Assembly (NCBI RefSeq): GCF_024267675.1
Contig: NZ_JALDYX010000001.1
Coordinates: 186,001 to 250,000 of the forward strand
Length of the DNA: 64,000 bases
DNA from: Marinobacterium sedimentorum
Lineage (GTDB): Bacteria > Pseudomonadota > Gammaproteobacteria > Pseudomonadales > Balneatricaceae
Reading direction: 5' to 3'
The notes beneath the pieces are model-generated. The model had not been told where the DNA came from and made no database searches. It worked only from the letters and a program-made list of their open reading frames with translations. Of the stretch, positions 30,315-41,505 are shown one piece after another (the first letter of the stretch is position 1; the number at the start of each line of letters is the position of its first letter). A program made the translations under genes and the position numbers.

Positions 30315-30759
30315 AGCCAATCTCACTTAAAAGTTCTTTTGTATCAATACGTTATCACCAACCTAGTCGCCGCAGCCGCACAACTCAGGCAAAAAGGGAG
30401 GATCATTCTACACAGGCGCGTGCTTCGGTACAAATTTTGCGCAGCGGCCTGCGTCATCGAAAACATCAACGCGACGGGGTACAACCCGCACCAGGTTTGC
30501 AAGATTTTGGGCACACAGCATTATAACGCATATGCAGCAAAGTAACGCTGCAGTGATATTTGGAGTGCCACCAGCCTACACGGAAAGTAGTAACAACGGG
30601 GGAATCAAGAAGAAAAATTCACAGCACTCGAATACCGCACTGCAACACTAACAGCTAATCAGAACGACAGGAACAGTATCAGCGCGCCTGCCAAAGACAC
30701 TCGAATCAGGCCCAGGCCCCGGGCACCTGACACCTGACGCCGCCGCAGCTTGCTACTCC
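30315..30759. other. Gap between damX-like gene and gltB
   Basis: No convincing gene is present. A TATAAT on the minus strand (30525-30520) about 200 bp before gltB may be its -10 box, but the -35 is poor. A 24-codon hydrophobic frame on the minus strand (30733-30659) is noted in the findings. No terminator was seen after the damX-like gene, so readthrough into gltB is possible. Confidence 0.4.
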
Positions 30760-32427
30760 CTAACGGGACGCCTTGCGGATATCCGCCTTAACGCTCTGTA
30801 TGCTGCGAGCCCAGGGCTTGAGCTTTTGCAGTGCCCTGGGCAATTCCTGCACCGCAGCACTGGCCTCCTTTCGACTGCCGTAGCGGCCAATAATCACCAC
30901 GTGCCACGGCTTGCCCTTATAAAGGGTGGAAAAATAATTGAATGCAGCGGGATCCTGCTGATCAGCAATAAAATCCCTGGCGGTTTCCAGCTGACGTGCT
31001 CCCAGCAACTGCAGCGTATAGCCTTTGTCCGGCCAGCTCAGCAGCTCATCCTCGCCTTGCATCGCAGTGCTCCGGGGTAGCGCAGAAGCCACATTTACAG
31101 ACACCGCTGACACAGTCTTCACGCCCGAGTTTTCTTTTGCCGCAGGTTCGGACTCAGTCATTACTGGCACCTCAACCAATCCCGGCACCGGCCTGGGTAC
31201 CACTGCTGGCTCGGCCGCAACAACCATCTCCATCAAGCCGGCATCCGGCTGCGATGAACGCTGCACAGTGGGCCGACCAACGGGCGCTGCCTCGCGAGCA
31301 GCGGGCAGGAAATCCTGCGCGCTTAAGGCCGGCAATAATGCCGGCGATGCCGGCTTGATCGTGTCGACGAGTTCATCAACAACCGGGTGAATAGCGAGAC
31401 CAACAATAGCTTCTGCGGCCCGCCCTGCGTCCTCAGCCGGAACCGGTAACAGCGCGGTGACCTGCGGGCGATTAGCAATAACATCAATCGTAGTTACCGG
31501 CTGATCCACAGACGCCGCTATTACCGGCACGGCCAGGGGCACGGAAACCCGCTCTCCGATACTGGAGGCGGCCTCCGGTTGCCAGTAAATCCAGCCTGCC
31601 ATGGCGACAATGACAACCAGCATCAGGGACGCTCCTCCCAGCACCCGTCCTGATTTGTCCCGCCGTGCGCGAGGCGCCGGGGTCTGTGTTGGCGACTTCA
31701 GCCGCAGGGCATTGGATGCCAGCCGTTCAAGGGAACCGGGCATCCGATCGCTGTTGCTTACCAGCTGTTGCAGTTTCCGACTGTCCAGTACTTCCAGTGC
31801 CGGATAACGCAGGCGTATAAAATCGCCCGCCTCCTCAACCCCAAAAGGCTGCAGGCATTCCGTATGCATACGCCCATCCAGCTCCTGGGCCAGACCTGTC
31901 GCCTCAAGGCGCTGCGCGATGCGGCGCCCAGCCAGCACTGTGCGGATGGACGCAATACCGGCACACTGCAGATTGACCAGCAGCTCCAGCGCTTCATCAT
32001 CCAGCCTGTCGGCATCATCCACCACGAGCAACCACTGTATTCCGGCGTCCCTGGCATGCTGCGCTTCCTGGTGAATCAGTTCGAGCAATTGCCCTTCAGT
32101 CTCGCAGTCGGCGATATCCAGCCCACAGCCTTCGCCCAACTGGCGCAGCAACGCCGAGGCACCCGTCGCCTGCTGCAGCACCAGGTGACACAGACGCCCA
32201 TCGCCGGCTTGAGGTCTCAGCTGGCGTAGAAGTGTGCTTTTGCCACTACCGGCCTCACCCTGAATAACCAGCAGAAAATCGGAGAAGCGCAGCAGATGAT
32301 GCAGTTTGTCCAGCAATTGCAAACGCGATGGCGGCTCAAAATACTCAATGCGGTTATCGCCAACATAGGGCGAGGAAGAGGCCACTGGCACTCCTGCTGC
32401 TACCTGCTGGCGCATCTGTCCATTCAC
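30760..32427 (-). CDS. damX: DamX-like AAA ATPase with transmembrane segment and SPOR domain
   Basis: The 555-residue protein has an N-terminal ATPase domain (Walker [14 protein letters not shown], Walker [12 protein letters not shown]), one membrane helix near 267-284 ([19 protein letters not shown]), a long Pro/Ala-rich periplasmic linker and a C-terminal SPOR domain from about 478 (GYTLQLLGA...[11 protein letters not shown]). SPOR domains bind denuded septal peptidoglycan, and DamX takes part in division in E. coli, where it also follows aroK-aroB. The GTG at 32427 overlaps the aroB stop (GTGA); an ATG four codons on (32415) is an alternative start. Dam methylase, next in E. coli, is not found here. 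Confidence 0.85.
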   Translation of the reverse strand: MNGQMRQQVAAGVPVASSSPYVGDNRIEYFEPPSRLQLLDKLHHLLRFSDFLLVIQGEAGSGKSTLLRQLRPQAGDGRLCHLVLQQATGASALLRQLGEGCGLDIADCETEGQLLELIHQEAQHARDAGIQWLLVVDDADRLDDEALELLVNLQCAGIASIRTVLAGRRIAQRLEATGLAQELDGRMHTECLQPFGVEEAGDFIRLRYPALEVLDSRKLQQLVSNSDRMPGSLERLASNALRLKSPTQTPAPRARRDKSGRVLGGASLMLVVIVAMAGWIYWQPEAASSIGERVSVPLAVPVIAASVDQPVTTIDVIANRPQVTALLPVPAEDAGRAAEAIVGLAIHPVVDELVDTIKPASPALLPALSAQDFLPAAREAAPVGRPTVQRSSQPDAGLMEMVVAAEPAVVPRPVPGLVEVPVMTESEPAAKENSGVKTVSAVSVNVASALPRSTAMQGEDELLSWPDKGYTLQLLGARQLETARDFIADQQDPAAFNYFSTLYKGKPWHVVIIGRYGSRKEASAAVQELPRALQKLKPWARSIQSVKADIRKASR

Positions 32428-33512
32428 TGCCGTGCCAGTGCCAGTTGCGAGGTCAGCGTTTCGACCAGCAGTTCAGGCGCGAACTCGGAGGTCACTATGC
32501 CCTTACCTACTGTTTCGAGCAGTATCAGGCGCAGCTGCCCATCGAGCACCTTCTTGTCGACCGCCATCAGCGACAGGAAGTCATCTTCTGTCATGCTCGC
32601 AGGCGGCAATACGGGCAGCCCGGCAGCAAGGTGAATCGCACGGATACGTTCCACCTCCGCATCACTCAGCCAGCCAAGGCGACGAGACAGATCTGCGGCC
32701 ATCAGCGTTCCCGCCGCCACAGCCTCCCCGTGCAGCCAGTTGCCATAGCCCTGATTCGCTTCAATGGCATGCCCAAAGGTATGGCCAAGATTCAGCAAGG
32801 CTCGTATGCCGGACTCTTTCTCATCCTGGGCCACCACTTCTGCCTTGATTTCACAGGAGCGGTATATGGCTTTGGCCAGGCACTCGGTATCACCCGAGAC
32901 CAGCCGCGACATCATGGACTCGAGCCAGTCGAAAAACTCGGCGTCATAAATAAGTCCGTACTTGATCACTTCGGCCAGGCCCGCTGACAACTCCCGCGCA
33001 GGCAGGGTTCCCAGCACCGAGGTATCGATCAGCACACACTGGGGCTGGTAGAAGGCCCCAATCATGTTTTTGCCCCGCGGATGATTAACGCCGGTCTTGC
33101 CGCCCACCGAAGAGTCCACCTGGGACAGGAGCGTGGTCGGCATCTGGATAAAGTTCACACCCCGCTGATAGCAGGCCGCGGCAAAACCGGTCATGTCGCC
33201 CACCACCCCGCCACCGAGCGCTATCAGCGTGGTGGTGCGGTTGTGCCTAAGCTCAAGCAAACGATCGAAAATTGTGTTCAGGTGCTCCAGCGTTTTGTAC
33301 TGCTCGCCATCCGGCAGGATCAGCGTATCAACCTGATAGTCCAGCAGCGCCTGCTGAACCCTGGCCAGATACAGCGGAGCAACAGTTTCATTCGTTACGA
33401 TGCAGATCTGCCTGCCGCTGATATAGGGCTCGATCAACTTTTGCTGCAGCAAGCCTTCGCCAATGTAAATGGGGTAACTGCGCTCACCCAAATCGACGCT
33501 TAAATTCTGCAC
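32424..33512 (-). CDS. aroB: 3-dehydroquinate synthase
   Basis: AroB closes DAHP to 3-dehydroquinate, the second step of the shikimate pathway, with NAD and a divalent metal. The 362-residue protein has the NAD-binding [19 protein letters not shown] and [15 protein letters not shown], and metal-binding [13 protein letters not shown] with [14 protein letters not shown]. The start is GTG ([17 protein letters not shown] aligns with E. coli [15 protein letters not shown]), with AGGAG upstream. It lies 27 bp after aroK. Confidence 0.97.
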   Translation of the reverse strand: MQNLSVDLGERSYPIYIGEGLLQQKLIEPYISGRQICIVTNETVAPLYLARVQQALLDYQVDTLILPDGEQYKTLEHLNTIFDRLLELRHNRTTTLIALGGGVVGDMTGFAAACYQRGVNFIQMPTTLLSQVDSSVGGKTGVNHPRGKNMIGAFYQPQCVLIDTSVLGTLPARELSAGLAEVIKYGLIYDAEFFDWLESMMSRLVSGDTECLAKAIYRSCEIKAEVVAQDEKESGIRALLNLGHTFGHAIEANQGYGNWLHGEAVAAGTLMAADLSRRLGWLSDAEVERIRAIHLAAGLPVLPPASMTEDDFLSLMAVDKKVLDGQLRLILLETVGKGIVTSEFAPELLVETLTSQLALARQ

Positions 33513-33539
33513 CTGCGAATCACTCCTGTGTAGAAAGAG

Positions 33540-34058
33540 TCACCTGACCAGACCAAGCTTGGACAACTGACGAAAAATTTCAGATACGACGGCCTTGGGA
33601 TGGCGCCTGTCAGTATGCAGGGTTATATCACAGGTCTGCCGATAGAGGGGATCACGCTGACGCAGCAGCTGCTGCAATGTCTCGGCGGGGTTCTCGGTTT
33701 GCAGCAGCGGACGATTCTTGTCCCGCGCCGTACGCTCGAGTTGCTGCTCAACAGTGGTATGCAGATAAATGACAACGCCATGGGACTGCAGGGCAGCACG
33801 ATTGGCCTCACGAATGACTGCACCGCCGCCGGTTGCCAGCACGATATTGTCACGCTCGCAAAGGTCGCGGATGACGGACTCCTCCCGCTCACGGAAGCCA
33901 GTTTCCCCCTCCACATCGAATATCCAGGGAATATTCGCCCCCGCACGGGCCTCTATCTCCCTGTCACTGTCGATAAACTCCAGATTCAGCTCGTGAGAAA
34001 GAAGACGCCCTATGGTGCTTTTTCCAGCTCCCATAGGGCCTATAAGAAAGATGTTCAA
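33540..34058 (-). CDS. aroK: Shikimate kinase
   Basis: AroK phosphorylates shikimate at O3. The 172-residue protein has P-loop [12 protein letters not shown], the shikimate-binding DSDREIE and GGGAV motif, and the lid Arg in RDKNRPLL. The start is a TTG: no ATG or GTG is in frame between it and the pilQ stop just upstream, and [14 protein letters not shown] aligns with E. coli AroK from residue 6. The rare start suggests modest translation or coupling to pilQ. Confidence 0.95.
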   Translation of the reverse strand: MNIFLIGPMGAGKSTIGRLLSHELNLEFIDSDREIEARAGANIPWIFDVEGETGFREREESVIRDLCERDNIVLATGGGAVIREANRAALQSHGVVIYLHTTVEQQLERTARDKNRPLLQTENPAETLQQLLRQRDPLYRQTCDITLHTDRRHPKAVVSEIFRQLSKLGLVR

Positions 34059-34075
34059 ATTGTACCAAACCCCGA

Positions 34076-36190
34076 TTACTGAACTGCCAGAGACTCCCTG
34101 ATCAGCTTCGGCGTAATAAAGATCAACAGTTCCGTCTTGGTGTTGGACTGTTCACGCTTGCGAAACAGGCTGCCTATCACCGGAAGGTCTCCCAGCAGCG
34201 GCGTCTTGCTCAAGTTGTTTACCGTCTCGTTACGGAAGACCCCGCCGAGAACCACTGTATCGCCATCCGCCACATTGACCGTTGTGGTCAACTGGTTGGT
34301 GTTGATCGAAACCTCGCCGTTGGGCAGCACCGCACCGACGGAGTCCTGGGTAATATCAAGATCCAGCGTAATGCGATCCCCCGGATTCAGCTGTGGTGTT
34401 ACCTGCAGTTTCAAAGTTGCATCTTCAAACTGGATGCTGACCTCGCCATCTTCCACGGTCTGGTACGGAATCTGTACCCCGGACTCGATCAGTCCCGGCT
34501 TGCCATTGGTCGTAATGACCTTGGGCTGAGAGACAATCTCCGCCTTGCCTTCGGTCTGCAGTGCAGACAGTTCGGCCGACAGCAGGAAGTTATCCCGAAT
34601 GTAGCTGAACACAATGGAAGACTGCGGTGTTACCCCCAGATCCACCATCAGATTTGAATTTGCGATATTACCCGTAGTGTCTGTGCTGGACAAACCAGGA
34701 TTCACAACAGACCCCGCACCACCATCTATAACAAAAGAGCTGTTCTTGCGATTCTCTACCGCCGATGCACCCCAGCGAATCCCCAGGTCTTTCTGGAAAT
34801 CATTGGACGCCGACACTATGCGCGCTTCGATCAGAATCTGCGCCACCTCAACATCGAAGCGCCGCAGTGTATCACGGATTTCTTCGATTTGAGCCGCGGT
34901 TTCACGCACCATCAGCACATTGGTCTCATCGTCCGACATGATAAAACCGCGCTCGGAAATCAGCTTGGCCTGCTCTACCCGGGACTTCATTTCGGACGAT
35001 TTACGAAAGTCCACCTGTATGAACTCTGTGACCAGGGGCGCCAGTTCCTTGACCTGCTTCTGAGCCTCAGCCTCTTCAAGTTCACGCTGTGCAATATCGG
35101 CAGCCGGCCCGATCAGCATCACATTGCCTACAACCCGCTTAGCCAGGCTCTTGGTTTTCAGCACCAGATCCAGCGCCTGATCCCAGGGCACGTTCTTGAG
35201 TCGCAGGGTAATGTTGCCGTTGACCTTGTCATCAACCACCAGGTTCATCTCCGCAACTTCGGCAATAATCTGCAGGATTGAGCGGATATCCACGTCCTGG
35301 AAGTTCAGGTCGATTTTCTCGCCGGTGAACGGAAAACGCTCTTTCTTGCGTTTCTCGTCTTCGGCATAGGTGATCGGACGGAAATCCAGCACCAGTTGAT
35401 TGCCGGTCTGATAAGCCATGTAGTCATAGGGCGCGGCACCCGGCTTGACCAGAATGGTGGTGTTGGCGCCGCTGCTCATGGCATCGATAAACATGACCGG
35501 CGTGGCAAAGTCCTGCACATCAACGCGCTGCTCAAGCGAGCCGGACAACGAAGCACCCAGCAGGTTGATGACGACATTATTGCCTTCTTCAATGATATCG
35601 AGACCGGACTTGTCGTCTGACATCGAAATCAGTACACGACCGAGCCCGCCATCCATACGCTCAAAATCAATACCCTGAACCCGCGTGCCCACAGGGCCCG
35701 GTTCAGGCCTGGAGCCCTGTACCGACTTTGCAGAGCGATCACGCAATGCGCCTGAGGCAAGCGCCCCGGCGGAACCGCCAAACACCATAAAGAGTGAATT
35801 ACCTTCCGTGTAGGTCTGGTAGTCCACCATTTCATTGAGATTGGCGACGATCCGCAAGCGCCCGTCTGTTTCAGCCATGTTCAGACTGTCTACCTGGCCG
35901 GTTTTGATGTCCAGCTGACGGCGCCCCAAATCATTACTCGCGCCGGCAAGATCCAGCACCAGTCGCGGCGGGCTGTCAATTACATAGGCCCTGGGCGACG
36001 GCGGCGGCATATTGAAATCCAGCCGCACTTCCAGCTTGTGACCCGGCAAGGCGACGAAGGACGAGTCCTTCAGCATCACGCTTTCCGCCCGCACCTGCAG
36101 CGCCATAAGACAACATGCCAGTATCAGCATTAACTGCCACCCAAGACCCCGTGAAACGGAGTTATCCTTGCATATGCTGTATGTCTTCAT
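34076..36190 (-). CDS. pilQ: Type IV pilus secretin PilQ
   Basis: PilQ forms the outer-membrane pore for the type IV pilus. The 704-residue protein has a signal peptide ([19 protein letters not shown]), two AMIN-type peptidoglycan-binding domains (about 35-140 and 165-265), an STN/N0 domain ([19 protein letters not shown]), an N1-like domain and the C-terminal secretin domain ([35 protein letters not shown]). The ATG at 36190 is chosen because the longer frame begins at a TTG inside pilP. Confidence 0.97.
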   Translation of the reverse strand: MKTYSICKDNSVSRGLGWQLMLILACCLMALQVRAESVMLKDSSFVALPGHKLEVRLDFNMPPPSPRAYVIDSPPRLVLDLAGASNDLGRRQLDIKTGQVDSLNMAETDGRLRIVANLNEMVDYQTYTEGNSLFMVFGGSAGALASGALRDRSAKSVQGSRPEPGPVGTRVQGIDFERMDGGLGRVLISMSDDKSGLDIIEEGNNVVINLLGASLSGSLEQRVDVQDFATPVMFIDAMSSGANTTILVKPGAAPYDYMAYQTGNQLVLDFRPITYAEDEKRKKERFPFTGEKIDLNFQDVDIRSILQIIAEVAEMNLVVDDKVNGNITLRLKNVPWDQALDLVLKTKSLAKRVVGNVMLIGPAADIAQRELEEAEAQKQVKELAPLVTEFIQVDFRKSSEMKSRVEQAKLISERGFIMSDDETNVLMVRETAAQIEEIRDTLRRFDVEVAQILIEARIVSASNDFQKDLGIRWGASAVENRKNSSFVIDGGAGSVVNPGLSSTDTTGNIANSNLMVDLGVTPQSSIVFSYIRDNFLLSAELSALQTEGKAEIVSQPKVITTNGKPGLIESGVQIPYQTVEDGEVSIQFEDATLKLQVTPQLNPGDRITLDLDITQDSVGAVLPNGEVSINTNQLTTTVNVADGDTVVLGGVFRNETVNNLSKTPLLGDLPVIGSLFRKREQSNTKTELLIFITPKLIRESLAVQ

Positions 36191-36209
36191 AAACCTAGCT
36201 GTCCTTTGA

Positions 36210-36779
36210 TCATTCTTTTTCAGGCAGGGCAATCACGCGCGGGCGCTTCATCCAGCCCCCCCGTCCATTTTCTATAATTTCCACAAGCTCAAGGCCCAGC
36301 TCGGAGACCTCCTGCACCTGGCCATAATCCAGACCAATAAAATCCCCGTTACTCACGCGATGAATTTCACCTTTAGGATCTTTCAGCAATGCCCAGAGAC
36401 TACCACCATCAAGACTGGTTATGGTTCCCACCATGCTCAGGCCATCGACCGGAAAGGACTCAAGATAGGTTTTCGGGCGTTCGGTATCTGGCTTCAAGTT
36501 GGATACAGGCCCCAGATCCTCTTCAACCACCAGCTCGATCAGCGGCTGGAATGGATCACGCAGGCTCGCGCCCTGATAAATAAAGGCCTCATAGGATTTG
36601 AACTCGGGCAGAGGCTTTATTTTCCCGGGTGGTTTCGCCTGGGTTTGCTGCACATAGGAGCGCAGGTCTGCGGTGTCTTCCACCCAGATACAGCCGCTGG
36701 CAAGGGTTGCGAGCAGGAATACGATTCCAGCCCTGACAGTGCTGCCCGCGACAGCTGCGTGCTTATTTGGTGTCATCAT
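36210..36779 (-). CDS. pilP: Type IV pilus lipoprotein PilP
   Basis: PilP links the inner-membrane PilMNO complex to the PilQ secretin in the periplasm. The 189-residue protein has a lipoprotein signal ending LASGC, a flexible Pro/Lys-rich region and the C-terminal beta-domain (LRDPFQPL, MVGTITSLDGGSLWALLKDPKGEIHRV, NGDFIGLDYGQV). Its start lies inside the 3' end of pilO (17 bp overlap). Two ATGs in a row are both possible starts. Confidence 0.96.
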   Translation of the reverse strand: MMTPNKHAAVAGSTVRAGIVFLLATLASGCIWVEDTADLRSYVQQTQAKPPGKIKPLPEFKSYEAFIYQGASLRDPFQPLIELVVEEDLGPVSNLKPDTERPKTYLESFPVDGLSMVGTITSLDGGSLWALLKDPKGEIHRVSNGDFIGLDYGQVQEVSELGLELVEIIENGRGGWMKRPRVIALPEKE

Positions 36780-37359
36780 AACGATACGTCTTCGCCTGGA
36801 TTGTCATCACCAAAGAGCCACTGCCGGGACTGACCTTGAAGTCATGCAGTGTCACTATTCGATCAATTGCCGCCACACCACTGACAAACTGCCCCAGCTC
36901 ATGATAGGTACCGGCAACAGAAATGTTTATGGGCAGCTCAATATAGAACTTGCTCTTTCGCTCAGACTGCAGCGCAATGCTGTTAATCGACAAGCCTGCG
37001 CCACGCCCGATATCGGAAATATCCTCCAGCAAACCCGGCACTTCCTTGTCGGTCGGAAGCTGGGTCAAGAGTTCGGAAAAACGCCCCTCGACGTCCGCCA
37101 TCTGCTTGCGCAATGCCGGCAGGTTCGCCACCTGAAAGGCCTTATTCTGAAATTCCTTTTTAATGGGCGGTTCCTTGGCAATTTCCCGCTCAACCGCAAT
37201 GTACTGGTCGTTCACATAGAAGTAGATTGCCGCACCCACCAAGGCGCTGAACAGAAAGACATACACGATCACCTTGACGCCAATGGGCCAGTTGCCGGCC
37301 TCATTGACATCAACATTATTAATATCGAAACCTTTGAAGGCATTACTCAGGGCACCCAT
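36763..37359 (-). CDS. pilO: Type IV pilus inner-membrane protein PilO
   Basis: PilO forms a heterodimer with PilN in the inner-membrane alignment complex. The 198-residue protein has one membrane segment (about 29-50), a coiled-coil (EREIAKEPPIKKEFQNKAFQ) and the periplasmic ferredoxin-like fold (FYIELPINISVAGTYHELGQFV). Its ATG overlaps the pilN stop by one base. Confidence 0.96.
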   Translation of the reverse strand: MGALSNAFKGFDINNVDVNEAGNWPIGVKVIVYVFLFSALVGAAIYFYVNDQYIAVEREIAKEPPIKKEFQNKAFQVANLPALRKQMADVEGRFSELLTQLPTDKEVPGLLEDISDIGRGAGLSINSIALQSERKSKFYIELPINISVAGTYHELGQFVSGVAAIDRIVTLHDFKVSPGSGSLVMTIQAKTYRYDDTK

Positions 37360-37910
37360 TATTGCTGCCCTCCATCTTCTTTGGGTTTGGTCAGGGGTAC
37401 ACTCAGGTCAAACTGGCGCACCGCACCTGCACTTCTAACCTGGGACAAGCTGGGCTCACCGAACCAGATGGAAGAATCCATGGCACGCATCAGATTGGAT
37501 ACATCCCTGTTTTGCTCCGCAAGGCCATTGACCGAAACACTTTCACCACTGCGGGATACGGAGGAATAATAAAGCTTGTCTGGTAAAACTCGCACAAGCT
37601 CATCGAAATAACGTACTACCAGCGGACGGTTACCCTGTAATTCCTGGATGGCGTTAAGCCTTTCAAGCAAGCGCTCGCGCTGCCGTTCCAGCTCCCGTAT
37701 TTCTTTTATTTTCTCGTCAAGCTTGACTATTTCAGCTTTGAGATAATTATTGCGAGCCTGCTGGCGATCCATCTGAACGTCAAAATAATAGCTAATCCCA
37801 AATGAGACTGCGCCAGCCAGAAAGACAGTGAACAACAGATTGGTAATGAATTGCTTCTGCCGTGCGGCATTTCGCTCTTCACGCCATGGTCGTAGGTTAA
37901 TCCGCGCCAT
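37359..37910 (-). CDS. pilN: Type IV pilus inner-membrane protein PilN
   Basis: PilN binds PilM by its cytoplasmic N-terminus, here INLRPWREERNAARQKQF, which matches the conserved INLLPWRE motif. One membrane helix (about 24-42) is followed by a coiled-coil (KLDEKIKEIRELERQRERLL) and a small periplasmic domain. The length is 183 residues. It starts 9 bp after pilM. Confidence 0.96.
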   Translation of the reverse strand: MARINLRPWREERNAARQKQFITNLLFTVFLAGAVSFGISYYFDVQMDRQQARNNYLKAEIVKLDEKIKEIRELERQRERLLERLNAIQELQGNRPLVVRYFDELVRVLPDKLYYSSVSRSGESVSVNGLAEQNRDVSNLMRAMDSSIWFGEPSLSQVRSAGAVRQFDLSVPLTKPKEDGGQQ

Positions 37911-37919
37911 ACGTTATCC

Positions 37920-38981
37920 CTATTGATCAAATGAGCGCATCGCAAGCCCGCAGGCTTTCGTTAGCAGGGGAGCTTCAGCCTTTAGTCGCTGCTTGTTCAG
38001 CTTAGAGCTGATTTTCATTGCTGCAAACGGATTCGCAACAACGGTAGGTATACCCACTTCCGCTTCCATCAGCGGCTCTATGCCTTCAATGGATACAGCA
38101 CCACCGGCTATGATCAGCTGCGCCAGTTGCTGCTGCACACCGGAGGAATAAAAAAACTGCATGGATCGCGAGACCTGCTGCGCTATGGTCTGACGGAAGG
38201 GCATCACCAGCATTTCCCGGATTTCGTCGCTCAACTCATTGTGTCGCAACGCCTGCTCGGCATCAGCTGCCGGCATGCCGTACTGCTGCTGAATCGCATT
38301 GACCAGATCATTGCCACCAAAAGCCTGTTCACGACTGTAGATAATGACCCCATCCTTGAATACATTCAGCGTCAGGGTCGAAGCACCTATATCCGCCAGC
38401 CCTACCAATTCGCCGGGCTTGACCGAATCACCCACGAGACACGGATAGACCCGTTCCATGGCATAGGTATCGACGTCAATGATCTCGCATTTGAGGCCGG
38501 CACCATTGATGGCTTCTTCCCGCTGCTCGACATCACCCCGACGACAGGCCACAACAAGTATATCGTTGAGGTTCGAGACCCCTTCTACAGGGCCTATCAC
38601 CTCAAAATCCAGTGAGACTTCATCCAGCGGGTAGGGAATAAACTGATCCGCCTCGATTTTGACCTGTTCTTCAAGTTCGAACTCGTCAAAAACGTTGCTT
38701 ATTTGCAGCTTTTTGGTGATTACCGCCGAAGAGGGAACCGCCGTCACCGCCGAATTCAGCTTCAGGCCGATTTTACGCAATGCTTTTTCAATTGCATCCG
38801 ATACTTCGGAAATCTGCTGAATACTGCCATCGACCACAGTCGACGCCGGTAACGCCACCACAGCGTATGAATTTAATGAATATTCGGTGCCACTTTTGGA
38901 CAGCGCCACCAGCTTGACCGACGATGACCCGATGTCAACACCGACCCATGCTCCAGATTTGTTTCCTAGCAAGCTCAACAC
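37920..38981 (-). CDS. pilM: Type IV pilus actin-like protein PilM
   Basis: PilM is a cytoplasmic FtsA-like ATPase fold that anchors PilN. The 353-residue protein has the ATP-binding VGVDIGSSSVKLVAL and ADIGASTLTLNVF, and the C-terminal IIAGGAVSIEGI. I choose the GTG at 38981 with AGGAA upstream, giving the family length of about 354; the earlier frame has no support. The gene is divergent from the PBP1A gene, a layout shared with other gammaproteobacteria. Confidence 0.95.
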   Translation of the reverse strand: MLSLLGNKSGAWVGVDIGSSSVKLVALSKSGTEYSLNSYAVVALPASTVVDGSIQQISEVSDAIEKALRKIGLKLNSAVTAVPSSAVITKKLQISNVFDEFELEEQVKIEADQFIPYPLDEVSLDFEVIGPVEGVSNLNDILVVACRRGDVEQREEAINGAGLKCEIIDVDTYAMERVYPCLVGDSVKPGELVGLADIGASTLTLNVFKDGVIIYSREQAFGGNDLVNAIQQQYGMPAADAEQALRHNELSDEIREMLVMPFRQTIAQQVSRSMQFFYSSGVQQQLAQLIIAGGAVSIEGIEPLMEAEVGIPTVVANPFAAMKISSKLNKQRLKAEAPLLTKACGLAMRSFDQ

Positions 38982-39132
38982 TGCTGTATTCCTTTGCAGA
39001 CTGCAGGGTTTTCCATCGCACTCACCAACTCTAGCCATAAACTTCGGAAAATAAAACTACGCAATGCTAGAGGCTCCGGGCATGCAACCGATATACTACC
39101 AGCTACGCACTAAAAGTTTGTTAAAAGGTAGC

Positions 39133-41505
39133 ATGGGCGTGTTGATTTCGCTGGTAAAAATATTCGTAAAACTGGCATTGGCCGGACTCGTCATCATGCT
39201 GCTGGCCGTTGCGGGTGTCTACTACACCCTTGCGCCACAGCTGCCAGACGTCGAAAGTCTGCGTGAAGTTCAGTTCCAGACACCGATGCGCATTTTTTCA
39301 AGCGACAACAAACTGATAGCCGAATTTGGCGAAAAGCGCCGCACCCCCGTCAGTTACGACAATATCCCGACCGATCTGGTACGCGCCTTCCAGGCAGCCG
39401 AAGACAGCCGTTTTTTCGAGCATATCGGTATCGACTTCAAAGGACTGAGCCGCGCCGCATTCCAGCTTGCCACCACCGGCCATATCCAGAGCGGTGGATC
39501 CACCATCACCATGCAGGTTGCGAAGAACTTTTTCCTTAGCCGCGAACGCACCTTCAACCGAAAATTCGTAGAAATCCTGCTGGCCCTGCGCATTGAGCGA
39601 GAGCTGACCAAGGAAGAAATATTCGAACTCTACATCAACAAGATCTACCTGGGGCAGCGCGCCTACGGTATCGAAGCCGCCGCGGGCGTGTATTACGGCA
39701 GCAGCATTCAGGATCTGACACTGGCGCAGATGGCCACCATTGCGGGCTTGCCCAAAGCCCCCTCCACCGACAACCCCATCCGCAATCCGCAACGCGCCAT
39801 TGAGCGACGCAACTGGATTTTGCAGCGCATGCACAGCCTGGGCTACATTTCCGACCAGGCTTTCGAGGAGGCCTCAGCCGCGCCCAGCACAGCGCGTTAT
39901 CACGGCGCGGACATCGAACTGAACGCACCCTATGTGGCAGAAATGGTGCGCAGCGAACTTTTCGAACGCTTTGACGAAGAGCTGTATAACGAGGGCTATC
40001 GCGTCTATACCACTCTGGATAGCAAGTTGCAGACCAAGGCCACCCTTGCGCTGCAGAATGGCCTGCTTGACTACAGCACGCGCCACGGCTATCGCGGCCC
40101 AGAGTCGCAGCTCGATACGGCCCTGACTGCCGACGCTGTCGCACAAAAACTTGAAAGCATGACGAGCTATGCCAATCTGGAACCCGCCATCGTCACCCTG
40201 GTGGAGGACAATAGCATCCAGGCCAGTCTGAAAAGCGGCGAGACCGTTACCGTAGACTGGAATGGCCTCAAATGGGCACGCAAGTTCCTCAGCAATAACG
40301 CCATGGGCGCCTCCCCCAAAAAGGCGGCAGACATTCTGTCCCCCGGCGATATCATCCGGCTCTATAAAAACACCGAGAACTGGACCCTTAGCCAGCTCCC
40401 GCAGGTTCAGGGTGCCTTTGTCGCCCTGGATCCAAAGGACGGTGCCATTCGCGCACTCAGCGGCGGTTTCAACTTCAATCTCAACAAATTCAACCGTGCC
40501 ACCCAGGCTTACCGACAGCCGGGCTCCAACTTCAAGCCCTTCATCTACGCCGCCGCGCTGGACAACGGTTTTACCCCGGCTAGCCTGATCAACGATGCAC
40601 CTGTGGTATTGCAAGACGCCAGCCTGGAAGGTGACTGGCGGCCACAAAACTACAGCGAGCAGTTCTACGGCCCGACACGGCTGCGTGAAGGGCTGTTCAA
40701 ATCCCGCAATCTGGTTTCCATTCGCCTGCTGCGTGCAGTGGGGATCGATACCGCCATCGACTATATCAAGGGCTTTGGCTTTGATCCGCAGCGCCTGCCG
40801 CGCAATCTGTCGCTTTCGCTCGGCACCGCCGACGTCACGCCACTGGAAATCGTCACCGGCTACGCAGCGCTTGCCAATGGCGGCTACAAGGTCTCATCCT
40901 ACTTTATCCAGCGTATTGAAGATCAGCACGGCAACCTGCTATTTCAGGCCAGACCCGCCTGCGCGGACTGCAGCCCATCACAAGATATCGAGAGTGACAC
41001 CCCGACCGAGCCGCTCTCACCCAGCGCCCCACGCATCATGGACCCACGCACGGCCTATCTGATGTACAGCATGCTGCAGGACGTTATTCGCCAGGGCACG
41101 GCGACCCGTGCCCGCAGCCTGGAGCGCGCCGACCTGGCCGGCAAGACCGGCACGACCAACGACCAGAAGGATGCCTGGTTCACTGGTTTTAACCGTGACC
41201 TGGTCGCTACTGCCTGGGTCGGCTTCGACCAGCCAGCCCCCCTTGGCCGCAGCGAATTCGGCGGTACCGCAGCACTGCCCATCTGGATCGATTTTATGGA
41301 AACCGCGCTGGATCAGGCCCCCGAAAACGGCCCCGTACAGCCAGACGGCATAGTACGCGTGAAGATTGATCCGGCCACCGGCATGCTGGCGTATCCCGGG
41401 CAAAAAAATGCCATTTTCGAAGTATTTCGCGCCGAGGATGTACCCGCCATATCCGCCCAAAACTCCGCAGACAGCGGCCAGGTCTCCACGGACGACATCT
41501 TCTAA
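39133..41505 (+). CDS. mrcA: Penicillin-binding protein 1A (bifunctional transglycosylase/transpeptidase)
   Basis: This class A PBP polymerises and cross-links peptidoglycan at the inner membrane. The 790-residue protein has one membrane segment (about 10-32), a GT51 domain with the catalytic Glu in AAEDSRFFEH and STITMQVAKNFFLSRERTF, an OB-like insert of the PBP1A kind, and a transpeptidase domain with active-site S465 (SNFK) and K671-TGT. The ATG at 39133 has AGG upstream. Also called ponA. It is transcribed away from pilM. Confidence 0.96.
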   Translation: MGVLISLVKIFVKLALAGLVIMLLAVAGVYYTLAPQLPDVESLREVQFQTPMRIFSSDNKLIAEFGEKRRTPVSYDNIPTDLVRAFQAAEDSRFFEHIGIDFKGLSRAAFQLATTGHIQSGGSTITMQVAKNFFLSRERTFNRKFVEILLALRIERELTKEEIFELYINKIYLGQRAYGIEAAAGVYYGSSIQDLTLAQMATIAGLPKAPSTDNPIRNPQRAIERRNWILQRMHSLGYISDQAFEEASAAPSTARYHGADIELNAPYVAEMVRSELFERFDEELYNEGYRVYTTLDSKLQTKATLALQNGLLDYSTRHGYRGPESQLDTALTADAVAQKLESMTSYANLEPAIVTLVEDNSIQASLKSGETVTVDWNGLKWARKFLSNNAMGASPKKAADILSPGDIIRLYKNTENWTLSQLPQVQGAFVALDPKDGAIRALSGGFNFNLNKFNRATQAYRQPGSNFKPFIYAAALDNGFTPASLINDAPVVLQDASLEGDWRPQNYSEQFYGPTRLREGLFKSRNLVSIRLLRAVGIDTAIDYIKGFGFDPQRLPRNLSLSLGTADVTPLEIVTGYAALANGGYKVSSYFIQRIEDQHGNLLFQARPACADCSPSQDIESDTPTEPLSPSAPRIMDPRTAYLMYSMLQDVIRQGTATRARSLERADLAGKTGTTNDQKDAWFTGFNRDLVATAWVGFDQPAPLGRSEFGGTAALPIWIDFMETALDQAPENGPVQPDGIVRVKIDPATGMLAYPGQKNAIFEVFRAEDVPAISAQNSADSGQVSTDDIF

